A stretch of 50,019 nt of DNA from Hyphomicrobiales bacterium (GTDB lineage Bacteria > Pseudomonadota > Alphaproteobacteria > Rhizobiales > Xanthobacteraceae), in contig JAJPKK010000289.1 of NCBI GenBank assembly GCA_021323775.1, forward strand, positions 1 to 50,019, read 5' to 3'. The notes under the pieces were generated by a model. It did no database searches. It was not told the origin of the DNA and saw only the letters and a program-made list of their open reading frames with translations. Shown here piece by piece: positions 1 through 8,022 of this stretch (positions within the stretch are counted from its first letter, which is position 1; the number at the start of each line of letters is the position of its first letter). The position numbers and the translations under genes are program-made.

Positions 1-2
1 CC

Positions 3-68
3 GGCTGCCGCCGCCCGCAAGACTGCATCCAAGCGATCAAGGCCCTCGCCAAGGCCGCGCGCCCTTAA
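3..68 (+). CDS. C-terminal end of an unidentified protein, cut by the window edge
   Basis: The frame is open from the left edge and reads G-C-R-R-P-Q-D-C-I-Q-A-I-K-A-L-A-K-A-A-R-P before TAA at 66-68. The same 20 C-terminal residues occur in inverted orientation at the right edge, so this is the tail of a repeated gene, possibly a transposase or another multicopy protein. The visible part is basic and amphipathic with two cysteines. It is too short to assign a family. Confidence 0.45.
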   Translation, partial: GCRRPQDCIQAIKALAKAARP

Positions 69-113
69 GGCTTCTGCACCACTTCTGCACCCACTCAAGA
101 TTCAAAAGAGGCA
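4..113. repeat. Left copy of inverted terminal repeat
   Basis: Bases 4-113 match the reverse complement of 49921-50019. The only visible difference is an 11-bp tandem duplication (cttctgcacca) present here near 81-91 and absent from the right copy. The match covers a coding tail and about 45 bp of 3' flank, then stops abruptly after gaggca. It probably marks the end of a multicopy element. Confidence 0.85.
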
Positions 114-198
114 CAAATACAGTGACGGCGCTGCCCGGTGCGCGAGCGGGGCGGCCACGAGGGTGGCTACAGCAGGCAGTGTGGACGCGGCCGGACGC

Positions 199-792
199 TC
201 ATTTGCATGTGGCCCGGATGCGGGCAAGGAAACGCTGTCTCTGGTTGTCGTCCATTCTTGCGACGAGACGGCATGCCTGGTCAACGATGTCCGGCTCTGT
301 CTGATTTTCCTGGGGAGCGCGCGCGGACTCCGCCGGTTTCTTTTCCGCCAGAATGAAATCTTGAGGGTACCACTGTGGTTCGCCCGGAACGCTGTCCCAC
401 GCGATCCGGACCTCATTGCCGAATATTGCGGTAACGACCCCGTTCGCGGCCGTTCCGTCGCGCAACCGCACCGCTTCGCCGATTTTGAACGGGTTTGGCC
501 TTACTTCGGGCTTATACTCCGACGCGGAAGCGGGCGGGGCAGCGCGTTCCCGCTCCAGCGGTTTTTTTTCCGCCGAGACGTAATCTTGATGGTGCCACTG
601 CGGATCGCCCGGGATACCGTCCCATGCGATAAGAACTTCGCTGCCTAATACTCCACGGACGATCCCGTTCGTGGCGGTCCCATCGCGCAAGCGGACCTGC
701 TCCCCTATCTTGAAAGGATTGGGTTTTGCGGCCGGCTTGTCCTCCGGAAGATTGTAACATTCAATCTTGGAAGACTGCGCTCTGTCGATCAT
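199..792 (-). CDS. Hypothetical protein with two tandem SH3-like (KIGExVRLRDG) repeats
   Basis: This 197-residue protein contains two near-identical modules at about residues 24-78 and 99-153. Each runs from NPFKIGE through VRLRDGTA to AWD, PQW and AEKKP. Between and after them are Ala/Pro/Lys/Glu-rich linkers, and a short helical tail (about 168-197) follows. The alternating beta pattern resembles small SH3/KOW-like barrels and the DUF2158 protein encoded divergently next door. No signal peptide or membrane segment is seen, so it is probably cytoplasmic. The start was set at ATG 792, because longer versions run into the neighbouring gene; ATG 825 is the alternative. A binding or scaffold role is only inference. 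Confidence 0.65.
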   Translation of the reverse strand: MIDRAQSSKIECYNLPEDKPAAKPNPFKIGEQVRLRDGTATNGIVRGVLGSEVLIAWDGIPGDPQWHHQDYVSAEKKPLERERAAPPASASEYKPEVRPNPFKIGEAVRLRDGTAANGVVTAIFGNEVRIAWDSVPGEPQWYPQDFILAEKKPAESARAPQENQTEPDIVDQACRLVARMDDNQRQRFLARIRATCK

Positions 793-877
793 TTCAGCAT
801 TCCCGCGGGCCGGGACAGTATACATTGGCCCGCTTGGAATCAAAACGCCCCTGTTCCGTGAAAACTGGAGGAAAACC

Positions 878-1060
878 ATGCCGGATGAAGACAGCATCAA
901 GATCGGCGATACCGTTCGTCGTAAAGGCGGCGGTCCGGATATGACCGTGGTCGATGTTGAGGAGGATGACTCCGGACAGTTGACGGTGCATTGCGTCTGG
1001 TTTGAAAAGAACCATGAAAAGACCGGTCAGTACCCAGCCCGCACATTAGTACTTGTTTGA
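878..1060 (+). CDS. DUF2158 small protein
   Basis: This 60-residue protein begins MPDEDSIKIGDTVRRKGGGP and contains M-T-V-V-D-V and H-C-V-W-F blocks. These match the DUF2158 (YodC-like) family of small beta-barrel proteins of unknown function. A strong GGAGG at 867-871 lies ahead of ATG 878. It is transcribed divergently from the tandem-repeat protein, with 85 bp between the starts, and both share a KIG(D/E)xVR core. The two genes may therefore be related by duplication and share a control region. Confidence 0.8.
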   Translation: MPDEDSIKIGDTVRRKGGGPDMTVVDVEEDDSGQLTVHCVWFEKNHEKTGQYPARTLVLV

Positions 1061-1116
1061 AGTGCTTGTTCGATCCGACCGCGCGCCGCCTGGTCACAGC
1101 CGATTCCGGTCGATGC

Positions 1117-1509
1117 CTATAGCTCATATACCGGGACATGAAGTGCCCGCGCGGCAGCAAGCAGTTGTTCGTCAAAGCTCGCCAATGCAACGCTCTGGCC
1201 GCGGGTGCGCAGGAATTCGATCGATGCCAGATGCAGGGCGTCGAGCGTCCGCAAGGCGGTTGGAAACGGCTCCAAAGCACGCGCGAGCACCGACGGCGCG
1301 AGTTCGATCAGCGCCACACGGCCGATCAGCGCTCGCACTCCCTCGCCGTGCGATCTCTCCAGTCGCCGCGCGTTGATGCCGTGCCAGACCTCATATTCGA
1401 GGAGGCGACTCGACACCAAGGTTTCGCCGCAGAAAGATTCTGGCGGCGATCGGTCCTCCGCCAGCAGGTGGGCAAGAGCGACCGAGGCGTCACGGCCCCG
1501 TCGCCTCAT
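1117..1509 (-). CDS. PIN-domain ribonuclease (VapC-like)
   Basis: This 130-residue protein has the PIN layout: Asp7 in RDASVALAHLL, Glu38 in SRLLEYEVW, Asp90 in TLDALHLAS and Asp113 in ASFDEQLL. These four acidic residues would bind the metal of an RNA-cleaving nuclease. The ATG overlaps the stop of the upstream ABC_sub_bind gene in an ATGA, implying translational coupling. No small VapB-type antitoxin lies upstream, where VapC partners usually are. It may be an orphan toxin or a PIN protein with another role. The N-terminus (MRRRGRD) is slightly unlike the usual hydrophobic first strand, so the start is a little uncertain. Confidence 0.8.
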   Translation of the reverse strand: MRRRGRDASVALAHLLAEDRSPPESFCGETLVSSRLLEYEVWHGINARRLERSHGEGVRALIGRVALIELAPSVLARALEPFPTALRTLDALHLASIEFLRTRGQSVALASFDEQLLAAARALHVPVYEL

Positions 1510-2510
1510 TGGATCAGCTCTGCCTCTGCGAGCACGCCCGGCGGGATCGCGAGATTGAGCGATTTCGCGATGGTCTGATTGATTACGAGCTCGAGCTTGG
1601 CCGATTGCGCCAGCGGCAGATCGGCCGGCTTGGCGCCCTTGAGGATCTGCCCGACAAAGATGCCCGCCTGCCGCCAAGCCTCCGGGCGGCTGGCGCCGTA
1701 GCTGACCAGTCCGGCCGCAATGACATCGGCGCGCCGTTCGAACATCGCCGGAATTCCGTCGCGGAGGGCGAGTGCAATGATGTCGTCGGCGTCGCCGGCA
1801 AAAACCGGGGATGGAGCGACCACCAGAGCGTCGGGGCGGCGTTCGGCGAATTTGGCAAAGGCCGCCTCATAATTGCGGTCGCTGCCGATCTCCGCGACGA
1901 CGATTTGCCATCCGAGCGCCGCTGCCGCGGCGCGCATTTCGCTCCTGCGTTCGCCGATTGCACGCAGCAGCGCAGCGTCGGAGGCGTAAGCGCTGCCGTC
2001 CTCCGTCAAATACCCGACGGTCCTCGTCGTTGGAACCAGCTCGCGCAGAAAGTCAAGCCTCTTGCGCATCAGGCCGGCAGTGATGAACGTCACGCCGGTC
2101 ACGTTGCCCCCGGGCCGCTCCTCGCTTGCGGCGAGGCCGAGTCTCGCCAGATCGAAACCGGACACGGCGACGATCGGGATCGTAGCGGTCGCGGCCCTCG
2201 CAGCCCGCGCGGCCGCGGCCCCGCCGGCAACAATGAGCGCGACCTGATGGTGGACGAGATCGGCGGCGAGCATTGCCAATCGATCGAGCTGGCCATTGGC
2301 AAACCGGTAATCCACCGCGAGGTTCTGCGCTTCCGCCAAGCCCTGCTCCTCCAGACCTTGGGCGAATCCAGCCGCATCGAACGCGTAGCTCTCGGCCGTG
2401 GCGGCGTGGAGGAAGCCGATCAGCGGCAGCTCCCGCGGCTGGCTGGCGGCGGGGCGCGGCGCCAGGACGGCGCCGAGAAGGGAGACGAATTGTCTTCTGC
2501 CGATGCTCAT
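1506..2510 (-). CDS. ABC transporter substrate-binding protein (ABC_sub_bind family)
   Basis: This 334-residue protein belongs to the ABC_sub_bind family (PF04392), which is abundant in Bradyrhizobium relatives. It begins MSIGRRQFVSLLGA, a twin-arginine-like or Sec signal, then PLIGFLHAATAE, GLEEQGLAEAQNLAVDYRFA and NVTGVTF, all typical of the family. It should bind a small solute in the periplasm; the ligand is unknown. No permease or ATPase gene is adjacent. The start at 2510 was chosen because it places the signal peptide at the N-terminus. Its stop overlaps the start of the PIN gene. Confidence 0.85.
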   Translation of the reverse strand: MSIGRRQFVSLLGAVLAPRPAASQPRELPLIGFLHAATAESYAFDAAGFAQGLEEQGLAEAQNLAVDYRFANGQLDRLAMLAADLVHHQVALIVAGGAAAARAARAATATIPIVAVSGFDLARLGLAASEERPGGNVTGVTFITAGLMRKRLDFLRELVPTTRTVGYLTEDGSAYASDAALLRAIGERRSEMRAAAAALGWQIVVAEIGSDRNYEAAFAKFAERRPDALVVAPSPVFAGDADDIIALALRDGIPAMFERRADVIAAGLVSYGASRPEAWRQAGIFVGQILKGAKPADLPLAQSAKLELVINQTIAKSLNLAIPPGVLAEAELIQ

Positions 2511-2574
2511 GCCACTGATGCCGCTTTCAGCGTAGGGCGAGCGCAGCAAAACCCACCGCCAGCTTGGCCTCTGG

Positions 2575-2616
2575 AAGGTCGATGGGTTTCGCTTGGCTCA
2601 ACCCATCCTACACCGG
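2575..2616. repeat. REP-like palindrome (gatgggtttcgcttggctcaacccatc type)
   Basis: Two inverted arms, gatgggtt and aacccatc, flank cgcttggctc. Read on the minus strand this translates as VGWVEPSETHR, a peptide that turns up in many spurious Bradyrhizobium gene calls because the repeat is intergenic and common. It lies over the 3' end of the DUF488 gene. Confidence 0.65.
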
Positions 2617-3075
2617 TGCGCAAAACAAATGCTCGACCTTGAGCCCAATGCGGGCGTGAAGCTCGTCGGCAAGCCTCTGCCGGTGACAATGGGCCGGATC
2701 GCGCTCGTAGCAGAGCAGGCACAGCGGCCGGCCCGGTCGCGTGATCGAGGCTTTCGCGAACGCGGTCAGCTCATCAAGCTCGTGCTGCGCCTCCGGCGCC
2801 TTCAAGTGGCGTTCGAAAATGCGCAGCATCTCCTCGGCATGACCGCTGCGCGCCGCAAGCCGGCCCTCTTTTGGGGTGCCGAGCTTTTGCAGATGCACAT
2901 AGCCGATGCCATGCTCATCGAGTCCGGCCGCGAGCTGACGTTTTGAGAATCCCGGCCGCCGCGATGCGGCGACGGCGCGGACATCGACCAGGAGCCCGAC
3001 TCCGGCCTGCGCCAGCGCATCGAAAAAGGCGCCCGCGGTTGAGTGCTCGTAGCCGATGGTGAACAGCCGTTTCAC
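2608..3075 (-). CDS. DUF488 family protein
   Basis: This 155-residue protein opens with KRLFTIGYEHST and contains LLVDVRAVAASRRPGFSK, YVHLQKLGTP and the Cys-rich block LCLLCYERDPAHCHR. These are hallmarks of DUF488, a family of unknown biochemical function. A GTG at 3075 was chosen because it puts the conserved first strand at residue 2. A REP palindrome ends only a few bases upstream, so no normal ribosome-binding site is visible. The last codons overlap another repeat. Confidence 0.8.
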   Translation of the reverse strand: MKRLFTIGYEHSTAGAFFDALAQAGVGLLVDVRAVAASRRPGFSKRQLAAGLDEHGIGYVHLQKLGTPKEGRLAARSGHAEEMLRIFERHLKAPEAQHELDELTAFAKASITRPGRPLCLLCYERDPAHCHRQRLADELHARIGLKVEHLFCAPV

Positions 3076-3080
3076 GGGTC

Positions 3081-3174
3081 TGTAGCCCAGGTAGAGCGGC
3101 CAGCGAAACGCGGGACCGCTGCGATGCGTGGAGCGGGCGCTCCCGGATTTCACCAACGCTCAATCCGGGCTACA
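3081..3174. repeat. REP-A palindrome (gtagcccgg...ccgggctac)
   Basis: The element starts tgtagccc and ends gggctaca. The inner arms carry agcgaaacgcggg and cgctcaatccggg. Three relatives lie at 12818-12907, 18406-18480 and 21777-21862. This copy sits 5 bp upstream of the proposed DUF488 start codon. Confidence 0.75.
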
Positions 3175-3561
3175 CCCTCCCTCGTTTCTCCGACGACAAT
3201 GGAACGCGTACCAAGGATAGCAGCAACAATTAAGTGAATCTTTTCTCGACAGCGCCAAACCGGCGAACATGAAGCAGTTATCGGCATGACGCCGTCATCA
3301 TCTCCTTATGGATCTCCTTATGGCCGTACCGGCACTCTCACCGCCAATCCTCCGAAGACTGGCGGTCCCAAATTCCCTGAGAACAGGGAAAATAACAGGG
3401 AGTTTCGACAATCTGAGGCTATTCCGGTGCTCTCACTTATCTCCTGATAACCATGATAACTGAAGCCGTGATTATATGCGCCATCTGGGCTTTGTCAACT
3501 TCAGGTTGTTTTGGTGCGCAGGATGAACCGCTGAAGTGAAACCGTTATTGTTGGGGCGATC
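3175..3561. other. Intergenic region without a recognisable gene
   Basis: No credible reading frame is seen. There is a perfect 12-bp tandem duplication, atctccttatgg twice near 3300-3325, and a stretch with repeated aacaggga words (3380-3410) that looks like a remnant of a dispersed repeat. The stretch lies between two minus-strand genes and could hold the promoter of DUF488. Confidence 0.5.
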
Positions 3562-4452
3562 CTAACTCAGATACTTGCTGAACCACTCCAGCGTGCGTTG
3601 CCACGCGAGCTTCGCCGCAGCCTCGTCGTAACGGGGCGTCGTATCGTTGTGGAAGCCGTGATTGGCGCCCTTGTAGATGAAGCCCTCGTGCGGCACATGC
3701 GCGGCGGTGAGCGCCTTGTCAAAATCCGGCCATCCCGAGGTGATGCGCGTGTCAAGCTCGCCGTACTGCGCAAGGATCGGCGCTTTGATTTTCGCCGCGT
3801 CCGCGGCGCTCGGCTGAGTGCCATAAAACGGAACCGCAGCAGCGAGATCGCCGCCCATCCGCACCGCCAGTTCATTGACAACGCTGCCGCCGAAGCAGAA
3901 GCCGACCGCGCCAAGCTTGCCGGTGGAGTCCGGGCGCGCTTTGAGCCACATCGCGGCGGCGAGGAAATCCTGCCTCATCTTGGCATTGTCGACCTGGCGG
4001 AAAAGCTCGACGCCTTTCTCCTCGTCCCCCGGATAGCCGCCCACCGACGTCAGTCCGTCAGGTGCGAACGCGATGTAATTGGCGACCGCGAGCCGCCGCG
4101 CCACGTCTTCGATGTATGGATTGAGGCCGCGGTTCTCGTGGACGACCAGCACAACAGGCCGCTTTCCATTGGCGTTTGCCGGCCGCACCAGATAGCCCTT
4201 GATGCTTCCGTTCCCCTGGGGCGATGGAACCGTTGCGGTCTCCGCCTTGATCCGGCTGTCGTCTTTTTGAACCTGGATCGCCCACGCGTAATTCGGTCGC
4301 AACATGTCCAAAAGCGCCGCCGCGGTCACGCCGCCGACCGCAAACTTCTGCGCGCCGTCGAGAAAATCGCGGCGGCCGATCCGTCCATGCACGTATTGAT
4401 CAAACAGGTTCAGGAGTTCCTGCGGGAAATCCGACGCCTTTTTTCGCTCCAT
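3562..4452 (-). CDS. Dienelactone hydrolase family protein (YghX type), Tat-exported
   Basis: This 296-residue alpha/beta hydrolase resembles E. coli YghX: a KASDFPQELL start, VHENRGLNPYIEDVARR and APDGL..VGGYPGDE. The catalytic triad is Cys186 in GFCFGG, Asp234 in GELDTRI and His265 in GANHGFHND, the Cys-Asp-His arrangement of dienelactone hydrolases. Residues 24-50 (RIGRRDFLDGA plus a hydrophobic run) look like a twin-arginine signal, so it probably acts in the periplasm. A strong GGAGGAGG precedes ATG 4452. The substrate is unknown; general esterase or lactonase activity is the safe assignment. Confidence 0.88.
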   Translation of the reverse strand: MERKKASDFPQELLNLFDQYVHGRIGRRDFLDGAQKFAVGGVTAAALLDMLRPNYAWAIQVQKDDSRIKAETATVPSPQGNGSIKGYLVRPANANGKRPVVLVVHENRGLNPYIEDVARRLAVANYIAFAPDGLTSVGGYPGDEEKGVELFRQVDNAKMRQDFLAAAMWLKARPDSTGKLGAVGFCFGGSVVNELAVRMGGDLAAAVPFYGTQPSAADAAKIKAPILAQYGELDTRITSGWPDFDKALTAAHVPHEGFIYKGANHGFHNDTTPRYDEAAAKLAWQRTLEWFSKYLS

Positions 4453-4610
4453 GGGCTCCTCCTCCGATGTGGCTGATGCCGCCGGTGGGTCGAGGGGCGG
4501 AGCATATCACCAATGGGCTTGTTGTCACACGGGCAGAACGGGATGCGGCGCGCGGCCGGCAACGGGGCGATCAGACGGGGCGCCGCCTTCTGACTTGCGG
4601 GAGCGCGCGG

Positions 4611-5531
4611 CTACGGCCGGCCGGCTTGCTGCTGCTCGGCCAGGATGGCGTTGAACATCGCTTCCTCGACGTCCGCCTCCAGGGTGCAGGTCGCCGGATC
4701 GATGAACGGGTTCGGGCCCCCTTCCTTCATCTTCGCGTATTTCTCCTGCATGTTGTACTGCGCGCCGTGATCGCCAAGCTGCACGTCGCAGGGCAGCGCG
4801 CGCACGGTCTTGAACGCGCGGTTGAACTGCTCGACAAGCGCTGGCGTCAGCACCGCCGGCGGGCGCAGGCTGCATCCGAACATCACGTTGTAGGTTTTTC
4901 CGCCGTCCTGCGCGGTGGCGGTCCAGGTCGTGCAGCCGGGCGTGTGGCCCGGCGTCAGATGGGCGATGAGCGTGGCGCCGCCCAGCGTCACCGCATCGCC
5001 ATCATGCAGAACACGGTCGATCGGGTGCTCCTTGCCGCCGGGTTTCATAGCCTGCAGCAACGGCACATCCTCGGCCATCGCCATCACCTGGGCGCCGGTC
5101 ATCTGCTTGACGAGAGCGTCCCCCTCCTGGTGGTCGCCATGGGCATGGTTGCCGAGCAGAATCTTGATGTCTGAGAACTTGAACCCGAGCTTGCCGACCG
5201 ACTGCTCGATCGCCGGCACGCTGCGCTCATACGTGCTGTCGATCAGGATATGCCCCTGCGGCGTCGCGATCAGGAACGAACTGAGCGTATTGGTCCCGAC
5301 ATAGTAGATGTCGCCGATGATCCGATGGGGCGGAAACGCCGTTACGCGGTCCGCTTCCGTGCCCATGTTGCGCGCCAGGATCGAGCGTGGCGTGTAAGTC
5401 TTGCCCTTGACCGTCACCGCCGGGTGATCGGCCGGCGGCGTCCCCTGGGCAAGGCTCGCATTCGCGCCGAGACAGAGGACGGACGCGCCCAAAAGGCAGG
5501 TCAAGAAGCTGGTTACGGACAGATCTTTCAT
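4611..5531 (-). CDS. Subclass B3-like metallo-beta-lactamase fold hydrolase, exported
   Basis: This 306-residue protein has a signal peptide (about 1-29, ending ANASLAQ). Zinc ligands are H129-A-H131-G-D133-H134, His196 in TPGHTPG and His255 in LGDHGAQY. Ser221 follows Cys220, as in B3 enzymes, which carry Ser where B1/B2 enzymes have the zinc-binding Cys. Sequence around IIGDIYYVGTNTLSSFLI and DSTYERSVP agrees with B3 enzymes such as BJP-1. Strong AAGGAGGGAGG precedes ATG 5531. It may hydrolyse beta-lactams in the periplasm, but the MBL fold is versatile and activity cannot be read from sequence. Confidence 0.82.
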   Translation of the reverse strand: MKDLSVTSFLTCLLGASVLCLGANASLAQGTPPADHPAVTVKGKTYTPRSILARNMGTEADRVTAFPPHRIIGDIYYVGTNTLSSFLIATPQGHILIDSTYERSVPAIEQSVGKLGFKFSDIKILLGNHAHGDHQEGDALVKQMTGAQVMAMAEDVPLLQAMKPGGKEHPIDRVLHDGDAVTLGGATLIAHLTPGHTPGCTTWTATAQDGGKTYNVMFGCSLRPPAVLTPALVEQFNRAFKTVRALPCDVQLGDHGAQYNMQEKYAKMKEGGPNPFIDPATCTLEADVEEAMFNAILAEQQQAGRP

Positions 5532-5585
5532 CGCGTCCTCCCTCCTTGTCGCGAGCAGATATTTTCTGCTCTCCATCGAAATCGT

Positions 5586-5897
5586 CTACTTTACATCCAA
5601 CGGCTCGGTTCCTCTTGGCCTGCCGGACGCGTCAAGCGCGATCTTTTCCACCCGCGCTTCCGCCTGTCGCAAGAGATACTCACAGCGCCGCTTGAGAACT
5701 TCGCCGCGCTCATAGATCGCGACAGACTCCTCCAACGGCACCTTGCCCTCTTCGAGGCGCTTGACGATCGTCTCCAGCTCCTCGATCGCGCGCTCGAAGC
5801 TCAGCCGGTCGACGTCGGCGTGGGGCCGCTCCGGCGCGCCGTTTTCGGGCGCGTTGTTCTCAAACAGTCTGGTCTGGGACGTACTGGTTTCGGACAT
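5586..5897 (-). CDS. xseB: Exodeoxyribonuclease VII small subunit
   Basis: This 103-residue protein has a disordered N-terminus and then the XseB core: [39 protein letters not shown] and [11 protein letters not shown]. It forms the helical small subunit that binds XseA to degrade single-stranded DNA in the cytoplasm. It follows the HDAC-family gene by 18 bp, an arrangement common in Hyphomicrobiales, where dxs often comes next. Here dxs is absent and the B3 lactamase gene occupies that place. Confidence 0.93.
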   Translation of the reverse strand: MSETSTSQTRLFENNAPENGAPERPHADVDRLSFERAIEELETIVKRLEEGKVPLEESVAIYERGEVLKRRCEYLLRQAEARVEKIALDASGRPRGTEPLDVK

Positions 5898-5915
5898 GGG
5901 CTTTCCGTGTTCCTC

Positions 5916-6845
5916 TCATCCTCCCATCAAAGCGGTGACATGCGCCGCCACTGAACCGGACAGGCCCTTGAGGTCGTAGCCGCCCTCCAGCACCGAGACG
6001 ATGCGGCCCTTGGCGCTGGCGTCGGCGACCTCCATGAGCTTTTTGGTCGCCCAGGCGAAATCCGGCTCCAGCAGATTGAGATTGGCGAGCGGGTCGCGCA
6101 TATGGGCGTCGAAGCCGGCCGAGATCACCACGAAATCCGGCCTGAAGGCTAAGGCGCGCGGCAGGATCGCGGTTTCGAACGCCGCGCGAAACTCATCGCC
6201 CCCGTCGCCCGCCCGCAGCGGCGCGTTAACGATGTTATTATAGAGCCCGCGCTCGGATCGCGCACCGGTGCCGGGATAAAGCGGCATTTCGTGGGTCGAG
6301 CAGTACATCACGGTCGGATCGGACCAGAAGATTTCCTGCGTGCCGTTGCCGTGGTGAACGTCGAAGTCAACGACGGCGACACGTTCGGCGCCATGCTTTT
6401 TCTGGGCATGACGGGCGATAATTGCGGCGGTGTTGAAGATGCAAAAGCCCATCGGGCGCACGGTCTCGGCATGGTGGCCCGGCGGCCGCATGGCGCAAAA
6501 CGCGTTGTCGATCCTCCCGGCCATCACCTCGTCGGTCGCCATCGCCGCCCCGCCGATCGCGCGCAATGCGGCCTCGAAGGTGCCGGGCGACATCGAGGTG
6601 TCGGCGTCGAGCCGCACCATCCCCTCGGCAGGGTTGGCCTTGCGAATTTCCTCCACGTAGTCGGAGGGATGGCAGAGCGTGACGAGGTCGACCGTCGCCG
6701 CCGGGGCCTGCTCACGCACGAGCGTTTGGAACTTCTCGTCGTCAAGCACACGCTCGATGGCGCGCAGCCGGTCCGGCCGCTCCGGATGACCCGCCGGGTT
6801 GAGATGGTCGAGGCAGGCCGGGTGGGTGACCAGAAGGGTCGTCAA
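5916..6845 (-). CDS. Histone-deacetylase-family amidohydrolase
   Basis: This 309-residue protein shows the HDAC/AcuC/acetylpolyamine amidohydrolase core: HPERPDRLRAIE near 20-31, RPPGHHAE with His124-His125, zinc ligands Asp162 and His164 in DFDVHHGNG, Asp246 in SAGFDAH, and Tyr290 in EGGYDL. It should remove acetyl or related acyl groups from protein lysines or polyamines in the cytoplasm. A TTG at 6845 was chosen, since the conserved TTLLVTHPACLDH begins there and no ATG is nearby; the frame stays open far upstream, but that part is antisense to the next gene. It is probably co-transcribed with xseB. Confidence 0.9.
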   Translation of the reverse strand: MTTLLVTHPACLDHLNPAGHPERPDRLRAIERVLDDEKFQTLVREQAPAATVDLVTLCHPSDYVEEIRKANPAEGMVRLDADTSMSPGTFEAALRAIGGAAMATDEVMAGRIDNAFCAMRPPGHHAETVRPMGFCIFNTAAIIARHAQKKHGAERVAVVDFDVHHGNGTQEIFWSDPTVMYCSTHEMPLYPGTGARSERGLYNNIVNAPLRAGDGGDEFRAAFETAILPRALAFRPDFVVISAGFDAHMRDPLANLNLLEPDFAWATKKLMEVADASAKGRIVSVLEGGYDLKGLSGSVAAHVTALMGG

Positions 6846-6940
6846 TAGGGCCAATCCTCTAAAAGCGACGCAGCCGCAATGCCTATATAGCGCGTGGAGC
6901 GACCAAAGCGAAGCGCGCGGCCTTCTGTTACTTGCGTATT

Positions 6941-7813
6941 TCACCGGTCTTCGCGCCGCGACACCACGACGCCGGGCGGCGGCTCGATGTCGTCGGGAAC
7001 AAAGAAATCGGCCGCCAGCGGCTCGTTCGCGTCGACCCGATAGCGCTCGAAGTCCGTAACCCCTTCGGCCGCGAGGAACGTATCGTCGATAAGGAATTGC
7101 CCCGAGAAGCTCCTCGCCGGTTTGGCGAAAATGCGGTAGGCGGCCTCCGCCACAATTTCGGGACGGCGCGACTGCCGCATCATCTCCTCGCCGCCGAGCA
7201 GGTTCTTGATCGCCGCGGTCGCGATGGTGGTGCGCGGCCACAGCGCATTCGCCGCGATGCCCTGCGCTCGCAACTCGCCCGCAAGTCCCAGCACCACCAT
7301 GCTCATCCCGAACTTCGACATCGTATAGGCGGTGTGCGGCGCAAACCATTTCTCCGCCATGTCGAGCGGAGGCGACATCATGAGAATGTGCGGGTTTTGC
7401 GCCTTGGCAAGGTGCGGAATAGCGTATTTCGAGACCATGAAGGCCCCGCGCGCATTGATCTGATGCAGGAGGTCGAAACGGCGCATGTCGGTGTCGGCGA
7501 CGCGGGCGAGCGAGATGGCGCCCGCATTATTCACCACGATGTCGATGCCGCCGAAATGCGCCGCAGTGCGTTCGATCGCCTTCCTGACGGCGTCTTCCTC
7601 ACGGACGTCAACCGCAAGCGCGAGCGCCTGCCCGCCGGCCGCCTCGATCTCGGCTGCGGCGGCGTGAATGGTGCCGGGCAGCTTGGGATGAGGCGTCTCG
7701 GTCTTCGCTGCGATCGCGACGTTGGCGCCGTCGCGCGCGGCGCGCAGCGCCACCGCAAGTCCGATTCCGCGCGACGCGCCGGTGATGAAGAGCGTCTTGC
7801 CCTTAAGGGACAT
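6941..7813 (-). CDS. Short-chain dehydrogenase/reductase
   Basis: This 290-residue SDR has the cofactor motif T11-GASRGIG, NNAG near 95-98, and the catalytic set Ser147 (MMSPP), Tyr163 and Lys167 (YTMSK). The long C-terminal part (FSGQFLIDDTFLAAEGVTDFERYRV) resembles the SDR domain of HSDL2-like enzymes. It is presumably an NAD(P)-dependent oxidoreductase of unknown substrate. ATG 7813 was chosen because the beta-1 strand starts immediately after it; longer starts add unrelated low-complexity sequence. Confidence 0.88.
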   Translation of the reverse strand: MSLKGKTLFITGASRGIGLAVALRAARDGANVAIAAKTETPHPKLPGTIHAAAAEIEAAGGQALALAVDVREEDAVRKAIERTAAHFGGIDIVVNNAGAISLARVADTDMRRFDLLHQINARGAFMVSKYAIPHLAKAQNPHILMMSPPLDMAEKWFAPHTAYTMSKFGMSMVVLGLAGELRAQGIAANALWPRTTIATAAIKNLLGGEEMMRQSRRPEIVAEAAYRIFAKPARSFSGQFLIDDTFLAAEGVTDFERYRVDANEPLAADFFVPDDIEPPPGVVVSRREDR

Positions 7814-8022
7814 TTGGCTGGCACTCCGGAGTGATGTTGCGATCTCGATGGGGCGCCCCGCGACTCCTTCCTCATCTCGGGACAAGGCGACCGGATTTGG
7901 CCCGGCCTTGGGCCTGTTCCGGCTTACCCGGAGCGGCAAAAGGTCCAGCCTACATGCAATTACCCCGCCAGCAAGCTGGATGGGAGGATGGGACGGCGAG
8001 CAACCGAGTTTGAGCTGCGGCC

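Noticed and set aside
3-68. Composite transposon spanning the window
   Set aside because: Only 20-codon tails of the repeated gene are visible; without the rest there is no evidence for a transposase or target-site duplication.
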